Source: Brachynemurus nebulosus
Lineage: Eukaryota; Arthropoda; Insecta; Neuroptera; Myrmeleontidae
Assembly (NCBI GenBank): GCA_035578155.1
Contig: JAPWDM010000033.1
Coordinates: forward strand, 1,633,001 to 1,697,000
DNA length: 64,000 bases
Direction: 5' to 3'
Shown here in pieces: positions 12,714 to 24,330 of the stretch. The position numbers and the translations under genes were made by a program. The notes under the pieces were generated by a model. That model was not told the origin of the DNA. It saw only the letters and a program-made list of their open reading frames with translations, and did not search any database. How positions within the stretch are numbered: the first letter of the stretch is position 1; every line of letters starts with the position of its first letter.

Positions 12714-14074
12714 AGATAGAAAATAAGTGATCAAGAAGTAATTTTGAAAAATACTTGCTCAATCGCAATCGGAAAAATAATAGTTAATCATATGTTGAAT
12801 TGAATTCCTAATATGATAACTATAGAGTAGCAATAAAAATTTTAAAAAATTTTGAAAATTTCTAATATAACATAAAGTTAATGTTTAACTTACAATTGGA
12901 GTGATATTAAATCTTTTCTTAACTTTACTTCTAAAATTACTTACAAAAATGTTTTCTTCTAATTTTTTCTATAAATTTGCGCCTATTTTTCCATTTCGTC
13001 AGGTTTTTATTTTTTTTATTTTAGAAAAATAACGCAACAAATCAATTTTGAAGATAGATTGAGTCAATACATGAAATTACTGCTTATAGGTACAGGATAT
13101 TGTCAAAGTTCGGCAATGGCTAATCATTTTCAATTGACCTTGAAAATCGATTTCAGGGTCACTATCAAGTGCATCGCTTTAAATTCTACAAATTTCGTAC
13201 TCAGCCCTTTTTTCAGAAAATATGTCGTTTCAAAAATATTTAGCTATAACTGTTTTCATCTACAGAGGTTGAATGGTGTTTTCTACCCCTAAAAAGCGTA
13301 TTTAGCCGAAATAAAAAAACACGTATTTAATATTTTTCGCTGTTTAATAAGTATGTTAAGTTTCATTCAAATTGGCAAGTATTAGTTGGGTAGTGTTATT
13401 TGTCAGAATGTTTTGCCGATCTAGTTTTTTCAATATTTCTTTGCTCGTTTTCAGAATTTGTATTTTAATTTCTACGGACAAATAACTCATTCTTTTCTTC
13501 GATTTTAGTAACTTTTATTTGCTGATGTTGACCATTAATTGATCGAAACATATCAAATATTTTTCAATGATTTTTTTAGCGAATGTCGAAAATTTTGAAA
13601 ATTTTTTCACCGTTAGTAAGTTAAAGTATTTGAATTCATTAAGTAATTAAATGATGTCCACAAGAACCTTACGAACTACCATAAGTTATATGAGATCCCT
13701 AGGATCCGTTTTTTACTGTTAGGATAAACTTTTTACTAAAATTATTTTAGATGAATAAAGGTTATGTTGTATGATTTCCGCCAGGGTTTACTGTTCCCAT
13801 TATTGTAAAATATAAACTAACCGACCGATTTTGAAAATTTTTTCACTGTTAGAGAACTAAATTATTTTAGATGGATACAACTATGCTGCACAAAGTCCGT
13901 TCGGGTTCTTGGGTTCCAAAAATATCAAAACTAATTACCCAGCCGATTTTAAAAAATCTTTTACTCTTAGAAAGCTAAACTATTTTAAATAGGTACAGTT
14001 CTTAGATGAGATCCGCCAGTCCCCAAAATTTGGAAATTCGCTATGTTATGCAGATGCTGCGACAGGGGTATTTT
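12714..14074. repeat. Duplicated 1.36 kb repeat, copy 2
   Basis: This is the counterpart of 1-1361, with a handful of substitutions and no net insertion or deletion. Homology stops abruptly after GACAGGGGTATTTT at 14074, where a Tc1 terminal repeat follows. In copy 1 the tandem units continue instead. Confidence 0.9.
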
Positions 14075-14103
14075 ATGTTCCGCTAATTATGCCGGTGTGT
14101 GTA
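14075..14103 (-). repeat. Solo Tc1 terminal repeat with TA
   Basis: The sequence from TGTTCCGCTAATTATGCC to GTGTGTG is the inverse of the terminal repeat at 6366 and is followed by TA (14102-14103). The rest of the Tc1 copy is missing; the 1.36 kb repeat abuts it directly. Confidence 0.85.
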
Positions 14104-14867
14104 TTTTTAAACAGCTGAATCATGTGGGAAGTTCCTCAAAATGGCGACCAAAGAAGGCCAAAAACAGTTTTTTTGCATTTTTTTGCAAATTTATCTCAAA
14201 AAATGGGGCTGGAGAATCATAAGTAATACTTTTCAACCTATTTACAGCTCTAACCTAATGATTTTTAAAAAAATAATCAAAAAAATAAAATTTCAAAATA
14301 TGAAAAATAATCGAAGTTTGCTGGATTCATAAAAATCATTAATCTTTCGGTCATTTATTTTGTATACTTTGAATAACTTAATAATGCGCGCACTTATTGC
14401 ATACGTTACTACAAATCTTTAAGAAAATTTTAAGCCCGTAAACGTGTCTGCAGGTGGTCCAGAACCTAGTTAAATCAAATTCTGCGAAAACGTCTTTTTT
14501 TCAAAAAAAAAAAAAAATGATTTTTGCAAAAATTACCAAATGTTTTGCAATTTTTCAAAAACGATCCTATTCTACTTGCCAGGGGCTATGCTTTTGCCAA
14601 GTTTCATAAAAAAATATTTTTATCCCTTTAAAGTATAAGCAATTGAAAAAATCGCGATTTTTGGCGGTTTTTTTGCGATAACTAATTTGTTTTTGCACTA
14701 ATTTTCATGAAATTGATCTCATGCTCTTGATATTAAATAGTTCTACACCTTTTATACGAAACATTTTTTTGTACGAAATTCAGTCTTTTAGAAAATGCAA
14801 AAAACTGTTTTTGGCCTTTTTGGTCGCCATTTTGAAGAACTTCCCACATGATTCAGCTATTTAAAAA
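14104..14867. mobile_element. 764 bp MITE with ~60 bp inverted ends
   Basis: The left end TTTTTAAACAGCTGAATCAT is inverted at the right end. Inverted homology runs past the AAAATGGCGACCAAA and GGCCAAAAACAG blocks. TA flanks both sides (14102-14103 and 14868-14869). The empty copy at 6364-6365 has a single TA, which demonstrates the insertion and its target duplication. No coding capacity. Confidence 0.85.
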
Positions 14868-14962
14868 TAGTTCATCGAATTCTACGGAATTTTTCCTATC
14901 TTTTCCATATCTTCCCTTCCAGGTACTAATTTTGGCACGTAAAAATTTAATTTGCTTGGACT

Positions 14963-17673
14963 AGTCCCCTATACCTACCATACATGAAATGGGGACTCGC
15001 TAAGTCCAGCGCGGTGATAACAGCTGGAGCTCAGGGAGGCCAGGTATCAAAAGTATACGAAACTCAAATGTATTTGACCACGTCTGCCATTTGAAAATTT
15101 AAAAATATATTGTTATTATTATTAGAAAATAACAATGGCAGACCATTATCGTGCGATTAACATCGTGGCAGACGATTTTTAATGTGCCAAAAAATATGCA
15201 ATTTTGAAACTACTTGACCACGTCTGCCGTTAATATTTTTTGCTTATTATAGTCTTTAAGCGTATTTTTGCTTATTATATTCAATTTGAAAAATCAATTA
15301 AAAAAACACCGATTCACAATTTCTCCAGTCAATTTGAGAAGAAGGAAACAATTAAAATCGGGGTAAAGAATCAAGAAGTTAAGTTACAACGCGATTTATT
15401 CGGGCGTTTACTCGGAATTTCAATGGATCACAAAATTGATGTGCTAAAAATTCTATCTTATCCGATAACTTCTGTACCTCTAGCCTTGTGTCATTTAGAT
15501 GGCGGTATATGCAAAACTGATAAATCCGTACTTGTAAAATCCCTGGAATCAAATATTGTCCAAGAACCACCACATTATACATATATATTCTTAATTGATG
15601 GGTTTTTCATCCTCCATTCGATGAAAGTAGTACCTAAAATATTCAGAAATATTTCTAAAAAATTTTTGCAAATGATAACAAAGTATCCAGCACGTCTAAT
15701 CGATGTAATTTTTGATCAATATTTGCATCCATCAATAAAAGACAATGAAAGATGTCTACGACATGAAGCATCGTGAATCGACTATAAAATTTCTGGGCCT
15801 GATCAAGTACGACCGCTAGATTTTGTAAAAGAATTGAAAAATACGAAATTTAAAGAAGCTCTGATCGATTTTTTATTAAACATTGGTCTAGTAACAAAAT
15901 GGTAACATTTTTAAGTAATCGACTGATTCATTTGAATTTCCGGAATAGTCCAATCTTATCAAATTGTTAATGATATTTTCCAAACAAATATTGTTGAAGA
16001 TCTGTCTTGCACTTTACATGAAGAAGCAGATACGAAAATAATCTATCATGCTTGTAACATCTCCGAGCAGTCAGATATTGCCATTAGAGCCTCTAATACC
16101 GATATTTTAATCATAATGATCGGTAATATGGCTCAATTAAAGAATTCCGCTTCTCATATTTGGATGCTGATTGGAACAGGGAACAATGAAAGATATATTG
16201 ACATTACAAAAATTTATGAAGAGCTAGGTGAATTATTAGCCAAAAGTTTAATCGGTTTTCATGCTTTCACCGGGTGTGATTTTAATCCGGCTCTTTTCAA
16301 TAAAGGAAAAAAAAGACCATTCACTTTGTTGAAAAAGAGTGTTGAATTCCAACAGGCTTTTACGGCTCTTGGTGAACAAGATTTAACAGAGGATGAGTTA
16401 CAACCATTGTTTAACATTATTCAGCAGTTTACTTGCCAGATGTATAATGCCAAAAAATGTGAGCACGTGGATGACGGAAGATTCCAACTATTTGCAAACA
16501 GCTATAAAGCCACAGATGTCAACGAAAGTTTCAACAAAAAAGTGCATACTTTTGACGCAAGTTCAATACCACCGTGCAAGAGTGAGTTGTATCAGCAATT
16601 TTTGAGGGCTCATTATATTTCTAGTATTTGGAGAAATGCCTTCAAAAAGCAGCCTTCAAAATTAAACCCATTGGAATATGGTTGGATCCAACAAGACGAT
16701 GCATTTGTCTTCAAATGGTTCGAGGGAGATCAACTTCCAGACTTTGTTAGCGACTTAATTAGCAATGTCCCTGGTAAATCGATTATAATAAATTCTTTAT
16801 TGAATGTGTTTGGAACAATTTACAAATTTAAACTTTATTGTTACAGAAGTTGACGCAATGGATGATGAAGATCAGTCACACGACGAGGAAAATAACTCCA
16901 CAGATGATGAGTGATGATTATATATTGTTAATATATATATGCATCGTAATAGATCTATTTTTTTTATATCATCCATCTTACAGGAGTTGGGTAAAAGTGC
17001 CGGTTTTAGCCATCTTAGTACTTTTTGGCCATTTTTAATTTTAATCATTGTGTAGAAAATTTTAGTGTTAAAATAATATTTTCATAGAACTTTTTAACTC
17101 TGACATTTACACGAAAAGAATTTATGATGTCATTACGTTTATAATTTATTTATACAGTAATTTGGACATTAAATGTCCAAAAAAGTTCCAGTGACTACAC
17201 GTGGTAATTCTATCCTAAATATGTTAATTTCTATAATAATATCAATATTTATAAACATAACAACAAATTCAATTACAAGCATAACCTGCTGTACATAAAC
17301 CTACTCTTGCAGTAGCTAAGATTTTATTGTCTATTGATGTCTGCTCACATTAAAATCGTCTGCCGTAAAAAATATAAGCTTCTAAGACTATAATAAGCAA
17401 AAAATATTAACGGCAGACGTGGTCAAGTAGTTTCAAAATTGCATATTTTTTGGCACATTAAAAATCGTCTGCCACGATGTTAATCGCACGATAATGGTCT
17501 GCCATTGTTATTTTCTAATAATAATAACAATATATTTTTAAATTTTCAAATGGCAGACGTGGTCAAATACATTTGAGTTTCGTATACTTTTGATACCTGG
17601 CCTGGACTTATCGAGTTATCACCGCGCTGGACTTAGCGAGTCCCCATTTCATGTATGGTAGGTATAGGGGACT
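14963..17673. mobile_element. 2.7 kb element with ~290 bp TIRs carrying a nuclease-family gene
   Basis: The left TIR (14963-15256) and right TIR (17384-17673) are near-perfect inverses, starting AGTCCCCTATACCTACCATA. Each contains repeated ACCACGTCTGCC blocks in alternating orientation. The left copy differs from the right near 15020-15040. The only gene inside is the pseudogene at 15257-16914. The homologous site without the element (6191-6365) reads TTGGACTAGACTCACTG, so the insertion is real. The exact ends (AGTCCCC or TCCCC) and target duplication remain ambiguous. Confidence 0.88.
15257..16914 (+). pseudogene. FEN1/XPG-like (PIN-fold) TGCD protein, broken
   Basis: Coding homology starts at the inner edge of the left TIR, so the N-terminal half of the family protein is missing. 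Frame 1 ends at a TGA (15774-15776) but continues in frame to about 15904. After several stops a new frame begins near 15936 and runs to a GT-AG intron (16774-16846). The final exon is an acidic tail ending STDDE. Conserved acidic motifs appear in FEN1/XPG order: LIDG, VIFD, HEEADT, SNTD, then HAFTGCD followed by a GK-rich turn. Later come PPCKSEL, RAHY, IW and LNPLEYGW. No Cys-rich tail is present. The family is widespread in invertebrates as uncharacterised proteins. The link to a flap-endonuclease fold is my motif inference, and Academ-type transposons, which I recall carry XPG-like domains, are a possible relative. Confidence 0.7.
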
Positions 17674-17739
17674 CACTGCACAAAAATCTAGGTCTGGTCA
17701 AATACATACAGGTAGCCGGCCACTGGCTCTTGGACTATA

Positions 17740-18260
17740 GGTTTTTTTGCTAAAAACAGCCATGTAACTGCTTAGCACAGATTTTTCTGCTCACTGCTGT
17801 GTGTAATATTTTAACAATAACAATTCTCAAGCGGTCAGAGTCATCTTAGCGCGTAATTATCGAATACGTGTCTGATTAACGGTTTCCTCTCAAGTGTCCT
17901 ATAGACCTGTCGTCCGCCAAGAATATGAGTTTTTTCAGTAAAAAAATAATTTACGTATTGTTTATCAGTTTTTCTAAGAGAGGGGGGGGAGGGCTGCAGA
18001 GGAAAAATTTTTTAAAAGGGGTAGGGGGGGGGGGGGGGTTGTGCACAAAGTTTGGAAACCACTGCATTAAACAAATCATAAAATTGAAAGAACCATTTTA
18101 ATGTGATAAAACTACTATTTGATATAGTTGAAAGGACTTTTTCATGTTATTTGTTTCATTTAAAGGATATTTTTGTTTTAATATTAAGTGTTTATTTGTT
18201 TAAACTAATACGTTTTAATCAATTTATATACATCAATTTTTGATTGAACTATAGTATATT
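17740..18260. other. No gene; G-run and one unpaired hAT-like end
   Basis: G-rich runs occur at 17980-18040. The sequence ending GTTTGGAAACCACTG at 18064, when read inverted (CAGTGGTTTCCAAAC), is a typical hAT terminus, but no partner end or 8 bp duplication was found. Confidence 0.4.
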
Positions 18261-18261
18261 A

Positions 18262-18730
18262 TGCAATAAGTGCGGGAAATTGTCGATTGTTCACGAAAGC
18301 GAAGTTGAGCGCACGAAAGTGCGCTCATTCGCTTGAGTGGGGCAATTGACAATCCCGCACGAGTTGCACGTACTATTTTTTATTACGAATTTCACATACT
18401 TTTTTCTATTATTATCACTATTTTTGACATTTTTGTTACTTTTTAAAATAATATTTTTAAGTGTTCGTCTTTTTTTTCTGAATTAGTTATCGTTTAAATT
18501 ACTTTGTTGGTGGTTTCTATAGAAATAATTATGAAATATTTATTAAATGAAAAATTAAGAGGCGGCTTTGCGTGTTTTGATTAAATTTGCGTGTTTTATT
18601 GTCAATTTGCGTGTGGAAAGTTACTTTCGAGACGCAAAAAAGTATGCGGGAAAAGTACAGTGGGCAAACAGCTATTTTGCGTACAGAAATGTGTGCGCCA
18701 AGTTAGTACTCCTCCCGCATGAGTAATAAA
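18262..18730. repeat. GC-richer dispersed element with stem-loops
   Basis: The sequence GTGCGGGAAATTGTC is inverted as GACAATCCCGCAC within 90 bp. Between them is a perfect 8 bp stem GAGCGCAC / GTGCGCTC with a GAAA loop at 18307-18326. The end near 18715 carries CCCGCATGAGTAATAAAAAA, similar to the CCCGCACGAGTTGC...TTTTTTATTA block at about 18350. The base composition stands out from the surrounding AT-rich DNA. It is probably a MITE of unknown type. Confidence 0.5.
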
Positions 18731-18735
18731 AAATA

Positions 18736-19482
18736 TCTATCGTTAATACAACCAAATTATAGTTAGGATGAACCTATATTTTAAACAAATAATTTAGTAG
18801 TTTGAACCTCAAAATTTCGTTCGCCATATATGACTAAACCATTTAGTTCGCTTAACTTATATGTAGCTTATTTTGACTATACCCGTTTCTCAGTGATATG
18901 AAGTTCGATAATATGCTAGTGACACAAAGTGCCAAAAATTAACTACGCAACCGATTTTAAAAATTTTTCGCCGGAAAATTGTTAAAACTTCGCTTCAAAA
19001 CTTTTTTTTATTGCTGGTTTTTCCAGTATATATTGTTAAATTTTTATTTTATTTTATTCAAAAAACCCGAAATTATTTTTCCAACATATCCTCCTTTTAC
19101 TTAATATACAATATCACTAAGAACTCTTTATAAACTTAAATATTTTAAAGCAGCATACTTTTTTTACTTCTATACCAAAGTTGTTTGCACCTTCTTAATA
19201 GGCTTTAGTTTTTTTACCTATTTATATGTTTGAAGAAATGATCAATCAGTTTTGGAAATTTACAATTGTTCTTAAATAACTAACCAAAGGAACAAATTAA
19301 AAATTAGAAGAATTAGGAGCAACGTTTTTATCAATAAATAAAGCTTACCATTTCAGCTTATAATAAGAAAATAAAAATAGGAATAAACAGTTTTAGTAAA
19401 CTACTTAGAAGGAATTACTATTACCAAATTATGAAATTCACGCAAGCGAAGCCATGGCTAACATTTAGTTTATAATACAGGA
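18736..19482. other. AT-rich stretch, no gene seen
   Basis: There are fragments similar to the degenerate units at 880-1400 (near 18940-18970) and otherwise nothing that could be supported. Confidence 0.45.
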
Positions 19483-19486
19483 TTAA

Positions 19487-20141
19487 GGGGGTCCCCGGTG
19501 TGATGAAAGTCCTCCAAGAGGAAGAGGAAGGAGTACTATATGGATCAGGGATCGCAGATTGATGGTAAGTTAAGATTTTCATAATTTAACCGTACTTGCA
19601 ATTTTAAACGCATCTTTTTCAAAATTTCCTCCATCATATCTCGAGAACGGTTTGACCGATTCACTTGAAATTTATAGGGTAGACTCAGCACATGTAGATG
19701 CACGGAGTGAATCAGAATCAACCAAAAATTCAGAATATTTAAATTTTTTCGTAACAAAAATTAAAAAAAGAAAATCATGAAATTTGAACCTTTTTTTTTC
19801 AGAAGTCTGCCAGAAACCCAATTTTCAATATTTTCAAATGATTTTAGTTCACACTCGATGCGTTTAGGCTTACAAATTAAAACATCGTTTTTCTTTTTTT
19901 TTTAGATAAGTCAGTCAACCGAAATCGTGGAGAAAGTGAGCGTCCTGTTTTTTCGAAGCGAGTGTCTTCAAATTGGTATAACTTACGGTCTAATGAAGGT
20001 TTTTACTTGAAATTTGCTTTACATAACATATAGTAATAAATAAATGATAAAAAAAAAACTCAAAGTTCTATCTTTTCATTAGTCGTCAAAAAAAATTCAC
20101 CAGAAGTGCTTAAAAACAAACCATCAAACGAGGGAACCTCC
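19487..20141. mobile_element. TTAA-flanked MITE
   Basis: TTAA at 19483-19486 and 20142-20145 flanks ends reading GGGGGTCCC... and, inverted from the right, GGAGGTTCCC. A block ATCTGCGATCCCTGATCCAT near 19545 (inverted) recurs in the second TTAA element at about 24870. TTAA targets are used by piggyBac and Kolobok families. No transposase is present. Confidence 0.65.
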
Positions 20142-20145
20142 TTAA

Positions 20146-21060
20146 ACTTTTTTAAATTTATTCTTCATCGATCTGTAGAGAAATATAAATTCTAGATATA
20201 TCATTGCCTGTATACATCCATATATGACAAATTGCAATGAAATTACTATATTTATGGAGACTTTTGTCATAGTGAAAAGATTTATTGCATTCTAAAATTT
20301 TTTTTGGCTCTGTTTTGTGTAATGTTTACTAATAATACACAAAGTGATTCAGAAATATCTTTCAAAATCTGCACTATTTACTTATATTCAAATAAAAGTA
20401 TTAAAGTGTGGTCGTAAAAGCAATTCAATATTTTTTCTTTGTGACATCAAAGGAGTGATGATATCAGTTTATGCATCTAGTAAAAAAAAATTCAATATTA
20501 ATAATAATAATAATAAAATTTATTAATAATTTGTTAATTAATTAATTAAAAATGAGTTACGTACTTTTAAAAAATTGAAGCATCAACTCAAAAAACTAAC
20601 ATAATGTTAATTTTTTATACTTAAAACTCGCAAGATTAGAAAATTTATTTACGACTACCATGAAATTGCTTATTTATTATATTAATAGATCTGGGCGTTA
20701 CTTTATGGCATTCCATATTTGTAAATAATAAATATTTTACTTCGCAAAAATACCACTATTATTTTGAATCTGACAATATTATTTCGAACCTTCAGTTCAT
20801 TTTCATACAAAATAAAAATTACATTCGATACATGCCTTATATACTAATTTTATCTACCTATACTTATGAAGGGGGAGTGGTATGTAATGTGAAAATGGAA
20901 GGGGTGGGGGTAGTAAGAGAATCCGAAAATCAAAAAAACAAGATTACTTACAATACATGTGACAAAAGGCAAACAAACACGTGACAAAAGATTGAACTTG
21001 AAATTGACAAGAGGACAATATTACAGTAAATATAGTTTTAAACAGAAGTAGTAGAAATAT
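20146..21060. other. AT-rich stretch, no gene seen
   Basis: No supported frame; a G-rich patch lies near 20870-20920. Confidence 0.45.
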
Positions 21061-21370
21061 GAGAGAATGGGGACCTCCATCCCTCCATTCGATCTTTTGA
21101 GCGACCTCGGATGGACGGAAGCTACCGGGGCGGTTCTAGAAACCTCCGGCGGTGGGTGGAGCAATATTTGGCCTCAAACCTAACGATATCTAGTGAAATT
21201 TTGCCTAACCTAACGGGACCTAAGCGAACTTAGCTTAACCTAAGAACTCAAAATTTCCCTAATAGATGGCGCACCTTGGAGCTCTATAAATTCCAAGTTT
21301 TCACTAACAGATGGCGCTCGTAGTCTGGATAATAGTGATCCCTGTGCGTAAGTTTGAAAAATTCTCAATA
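21060..21370. repeat. CCTAACC-rich module, copy 1
   Basis: It contains GGCGGTTCTAGAAACCTCCG, GGCGGTGGGTGGAGCAA, CCTAACGATATCTAGTGAAA, several CCTAACCTAAC words, and AGATGGCGC blocks. The same order occurs at about 53085-53450, so this is a dispersed repeat and not a telomere. Confidence 0.8.
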
Positions 21371-21981
21371 GTGGAGTGTCTGGGGGTTTTGACCTCAGAC
21401 TTTTGTTACAGTGAATGAATTTAAATGTTCGAGGGGGGTTTTCTTTTTTATACTATAAAGTATAAAGTTTACCCAAAATTTTTTTTGTGCTTTTGATTTT
21501 TTTATTATTTAAACAAAAACTATAAACAATTAATATTTGAGCATGTAACTTTATTTGAAATAATTTTTTTTTCGTATCTATATGTTGAATAATACCTAAA
21601 TAGGCATAAAAGAATATTTTTTTAAAATGTTGGAGCGTATGAAGGGTCATAATGACCTTGGACAAGTAGTAGAGCGTGGAGAGGGGAGGACGGCAACGGG
21701 AGCTGCTCCAAAACGGAGCGGAATTTTTCTAGCGACTGTTTAGTTAAAAATGACACGTGTTCTACGCATAACGTATACGAGTTTTTAAGAGTAAAAGTTG
21801 TGTATTTTTTTGTTTATTTCTAACAAAAGTCTCATTGAAGACGTTTCGATTCTATTGAATTTTTATGTAAGTTTTTTTATGTGTTTATTTGGTAAGTAAT
21901 CTCATTAAAAATCATTAAAATAAAATGTAATAAATTAATCATTGAATGTATTCAATTGTTTTCTATCACAGTTTTCTAACA

Positions 21982-23355
21982 ATGGATGAATCGAGGACCA
22001 GTAGTATAATTAATGACTACAGCTGCATTATCTGCGAAAAATTGGGTTCATCTTCCGAAACCAATTCAGATTTAGGTCTTATTATAAAAATAACTAAAGG
22101 AATAACAACGTTACGAGCTGCTTCAAGTGAACGAAAGGATGGCTTGCTACCTCATCTTCAAACTGAATACGTTTACGCGCATACAGGTTGTTGCCAAAAA
22201 TACATTCACAAAAAATATATTGAAACATATAAGAAGAGGCCCAATGAAACTTCATTTTCGCCTCCGAAAAAGAGACTCTGAAGTAACACTGATTTATCGA
22301 GCTTTGAGTGGGAAAACAACTGTTTCATCTGTGGCCAAGAAGCTAATAAAGAAAAAGATGCAAAATTCAATAAAAAACGACGAAGACAAATCTCATACAT
22401 TAATACTCCAACTTTAAGTGACTCCATTGTAAATTTTATAGCTGTACAGAAAAATGATTATTATAGAGAAATTTATAAAAGAATTTCTGGTGTAGCAGAT
22501 TTACAAACAGTCCAAGCAAAATATCTTGCTGATTGTTATAATTCTCTTAAAAATTGCATTCATCAGAGCTCTACTGAGAAGAAAGTTGGTTCGAGAATTT
22601 CGATGATAGATGCAGCAATGGAGCAAATATACAAGTATATAGAAGAGAATGGCGACTGCCAATTTTCTATGCAAGAGTTGAAAGATTCCATCACCTCACA
22701 GCATACTCCGGATAAAAAAACCATTAGAAAACGACTGATAGACCGCTATCATGATGATATTATTGTATCGAGTAAATTTGGAGCTAATACTATTATATGT
22801 TTTAAAAAAACAAATCATAATGTATTAAAGGAAAGTTGGTACAACCAACAAAATAATAGTAAAGAAGAACAGGAGTTACATATATTGAAAGCAGCTAGTG
22901 AGATTATTAGGAGGGATATAAGAGCTCAAGTTTATGATAATGAAAATTATACACCAAGTGACAAAATGCTTAGTGATATTGATAAATCCATTCCAAAATC
23001 TTTAAATTTTTTACTGTCAGAAATAACACTAAAAGATAAGAAAAATAATACAGAAGCGATTCCTTGTTATGAAAAAAAATGTAAATCTATTGCACATGCT
23101 ATAATATCAGCTGTACGACCACGATCATTTCTATCACCATTGCATGTTACTTTGGCTGTGATGTTTCATAGAAAATTTGGCTCCAAAAAAATTATAAATA
23201 TCTGTCACTCTTTAGGCTTTTGTGCTTCATATAAAGAAGCTACATTATACCAATATTACTATACTATATTACATTATCACCCAAATAGACCTAGAGGGCT
23301 GAAATTTTGGATTCGGATTGAGTTAGTATCAAGGGGGTGCCTTTTGGGGGTCTGA
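21982..23355 (+). pseudogene. N-terminal half of a TGCD-family protein
   Basis: One frame of about 457 codons is interrupted only by a TGA at 22279-22281. I chose the ATG at 21982 because an upstream in-frame ATG (21946) adds 12 unlike residues. It shows CIIC and H-x-x-C-C near the N-terminus, a second C-F-I-C-G motif after the stop, then CYNSLKNC, a helical middle, and PRSF-LSPLHVTLAVMFHRKFGSKK-IINICHSLGF. These match, from memory, the N-terminal region of the proteins whose C-terminal half is the FEN1/XPG-like TGCD domain. The paired Cys/His motifs suggest zinc binding. Homology ends near 23280 and the rest of the frame reads through repeat DNA, so the nuclease half is lost. No terminal repeats were found around it. 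Confidence 0.65.
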
Positions 23356-23490
23356 ACTTCTAACCCTTGCCCCCACCATTTTTATACTAAAAAAAAAACA
23401 TGATGTTGTATCTGTATTCAGTTAGTATCGAGAGTGTGCCCTTTAGGGATTCCACATTGCCTTGCCCCCCACTTTTCCCATTTTTACATC
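23321..23490. repeat. Two diverged direct copies, ~100 bp apart
   Basis: GTTAGTATCAAGGGGGTGCC at 23321 and GTTAGTATCGAGAGTGTGCC at 23421 start two similar units, each ending with a CCCC-rich block and CATTTTTA. The first marks the break in the preceding pseudogene. Confidence 0.6.
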
Positions 23491-23654
23491 GGAATTCAAT
23501 AGTGTTGTTATATGTGGTTAAAATGATTTATTTTCATAATAATACAGTAGGCAGAATAAATTTAAAGAAACAAATGAATTAACTACTGTCATTTATCACA
23601 AATGCAATACATATGTAAGTAATTTAAAAAATATTATTGATGTCATTTTTTATT

Positions 23655-24065
23655 TTGTTTATAAAATAGAAATTTTGGATTTTTTTGGAAAGAAAAAATG
23701 TCCTCAAAATATCTTTCCAGTTCACTGTTTAAGGTTTTTTTTTAAAAAGTTAACAATAAAACAGAGATGCTATTGGCGGATAAGCATGGGTAGGAATCCC
23801 TCCAAACGAATTGTGTTTTTTTTTTCCTTGTAACTGCTATCGACATAAAATTGAAATTTACTGAGATTCAGCCCTTAAAAACTTAAACCCTTTTTTTAAA
23901 GCCCCGATCAGTCGACAACTTCATCATCAGTTTTAAAACCACCAAAATGGCAATTCGTCTGTAGCCTTTCAATCACATTTAGATATCTTGAAAATACCGA
24001 AGATGTAGCGAAAAATTCGACTCCCGTGATAGAGCCCTGCTGTTCACGGCATTTTTTTTAATTTT
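23655..24065 (+). repeat. Dispersed ~400 bp repeat (inverse copy at 44010-44420)
   Basis: It contains GGCGGATAAGCATGGGTAGG, GAAATTTACTGAGATTCAGC and ACCACCAAAATGGCAA, all found inverted and in the matching order near 44.0-44.4 kb. Non-coding. Confidence 0.8.
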
Positions 24066-24330
24066 TAATATTAAATTATGTAAATAGGTATACAATCTAA
24101 TTATAGAGTCTATGTCAGACTATACTTTTTTAGTTAAGTTAGACTTAATCAAAGTTATGTAATACTATGATAATTATTATTCATTCATCAATTTTTTTTC
24201 TTTATTCCTTTTTTTTTAATTGTATTGAAATGCGCACATGTAATAAAAGTATTGTTTGTGTTTTTTATATTTTTTTTATTATCAGTGTGTTTGTCTGTTA
24301 TTATTTTTATTAAATAGCAGACATGCTTAA

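Noticed and set aside
18000..18064. A hAT element ending at 18064
   Set aside because: The end motif is good, but no partner end and no repeated CATTAAAC octamer were found.
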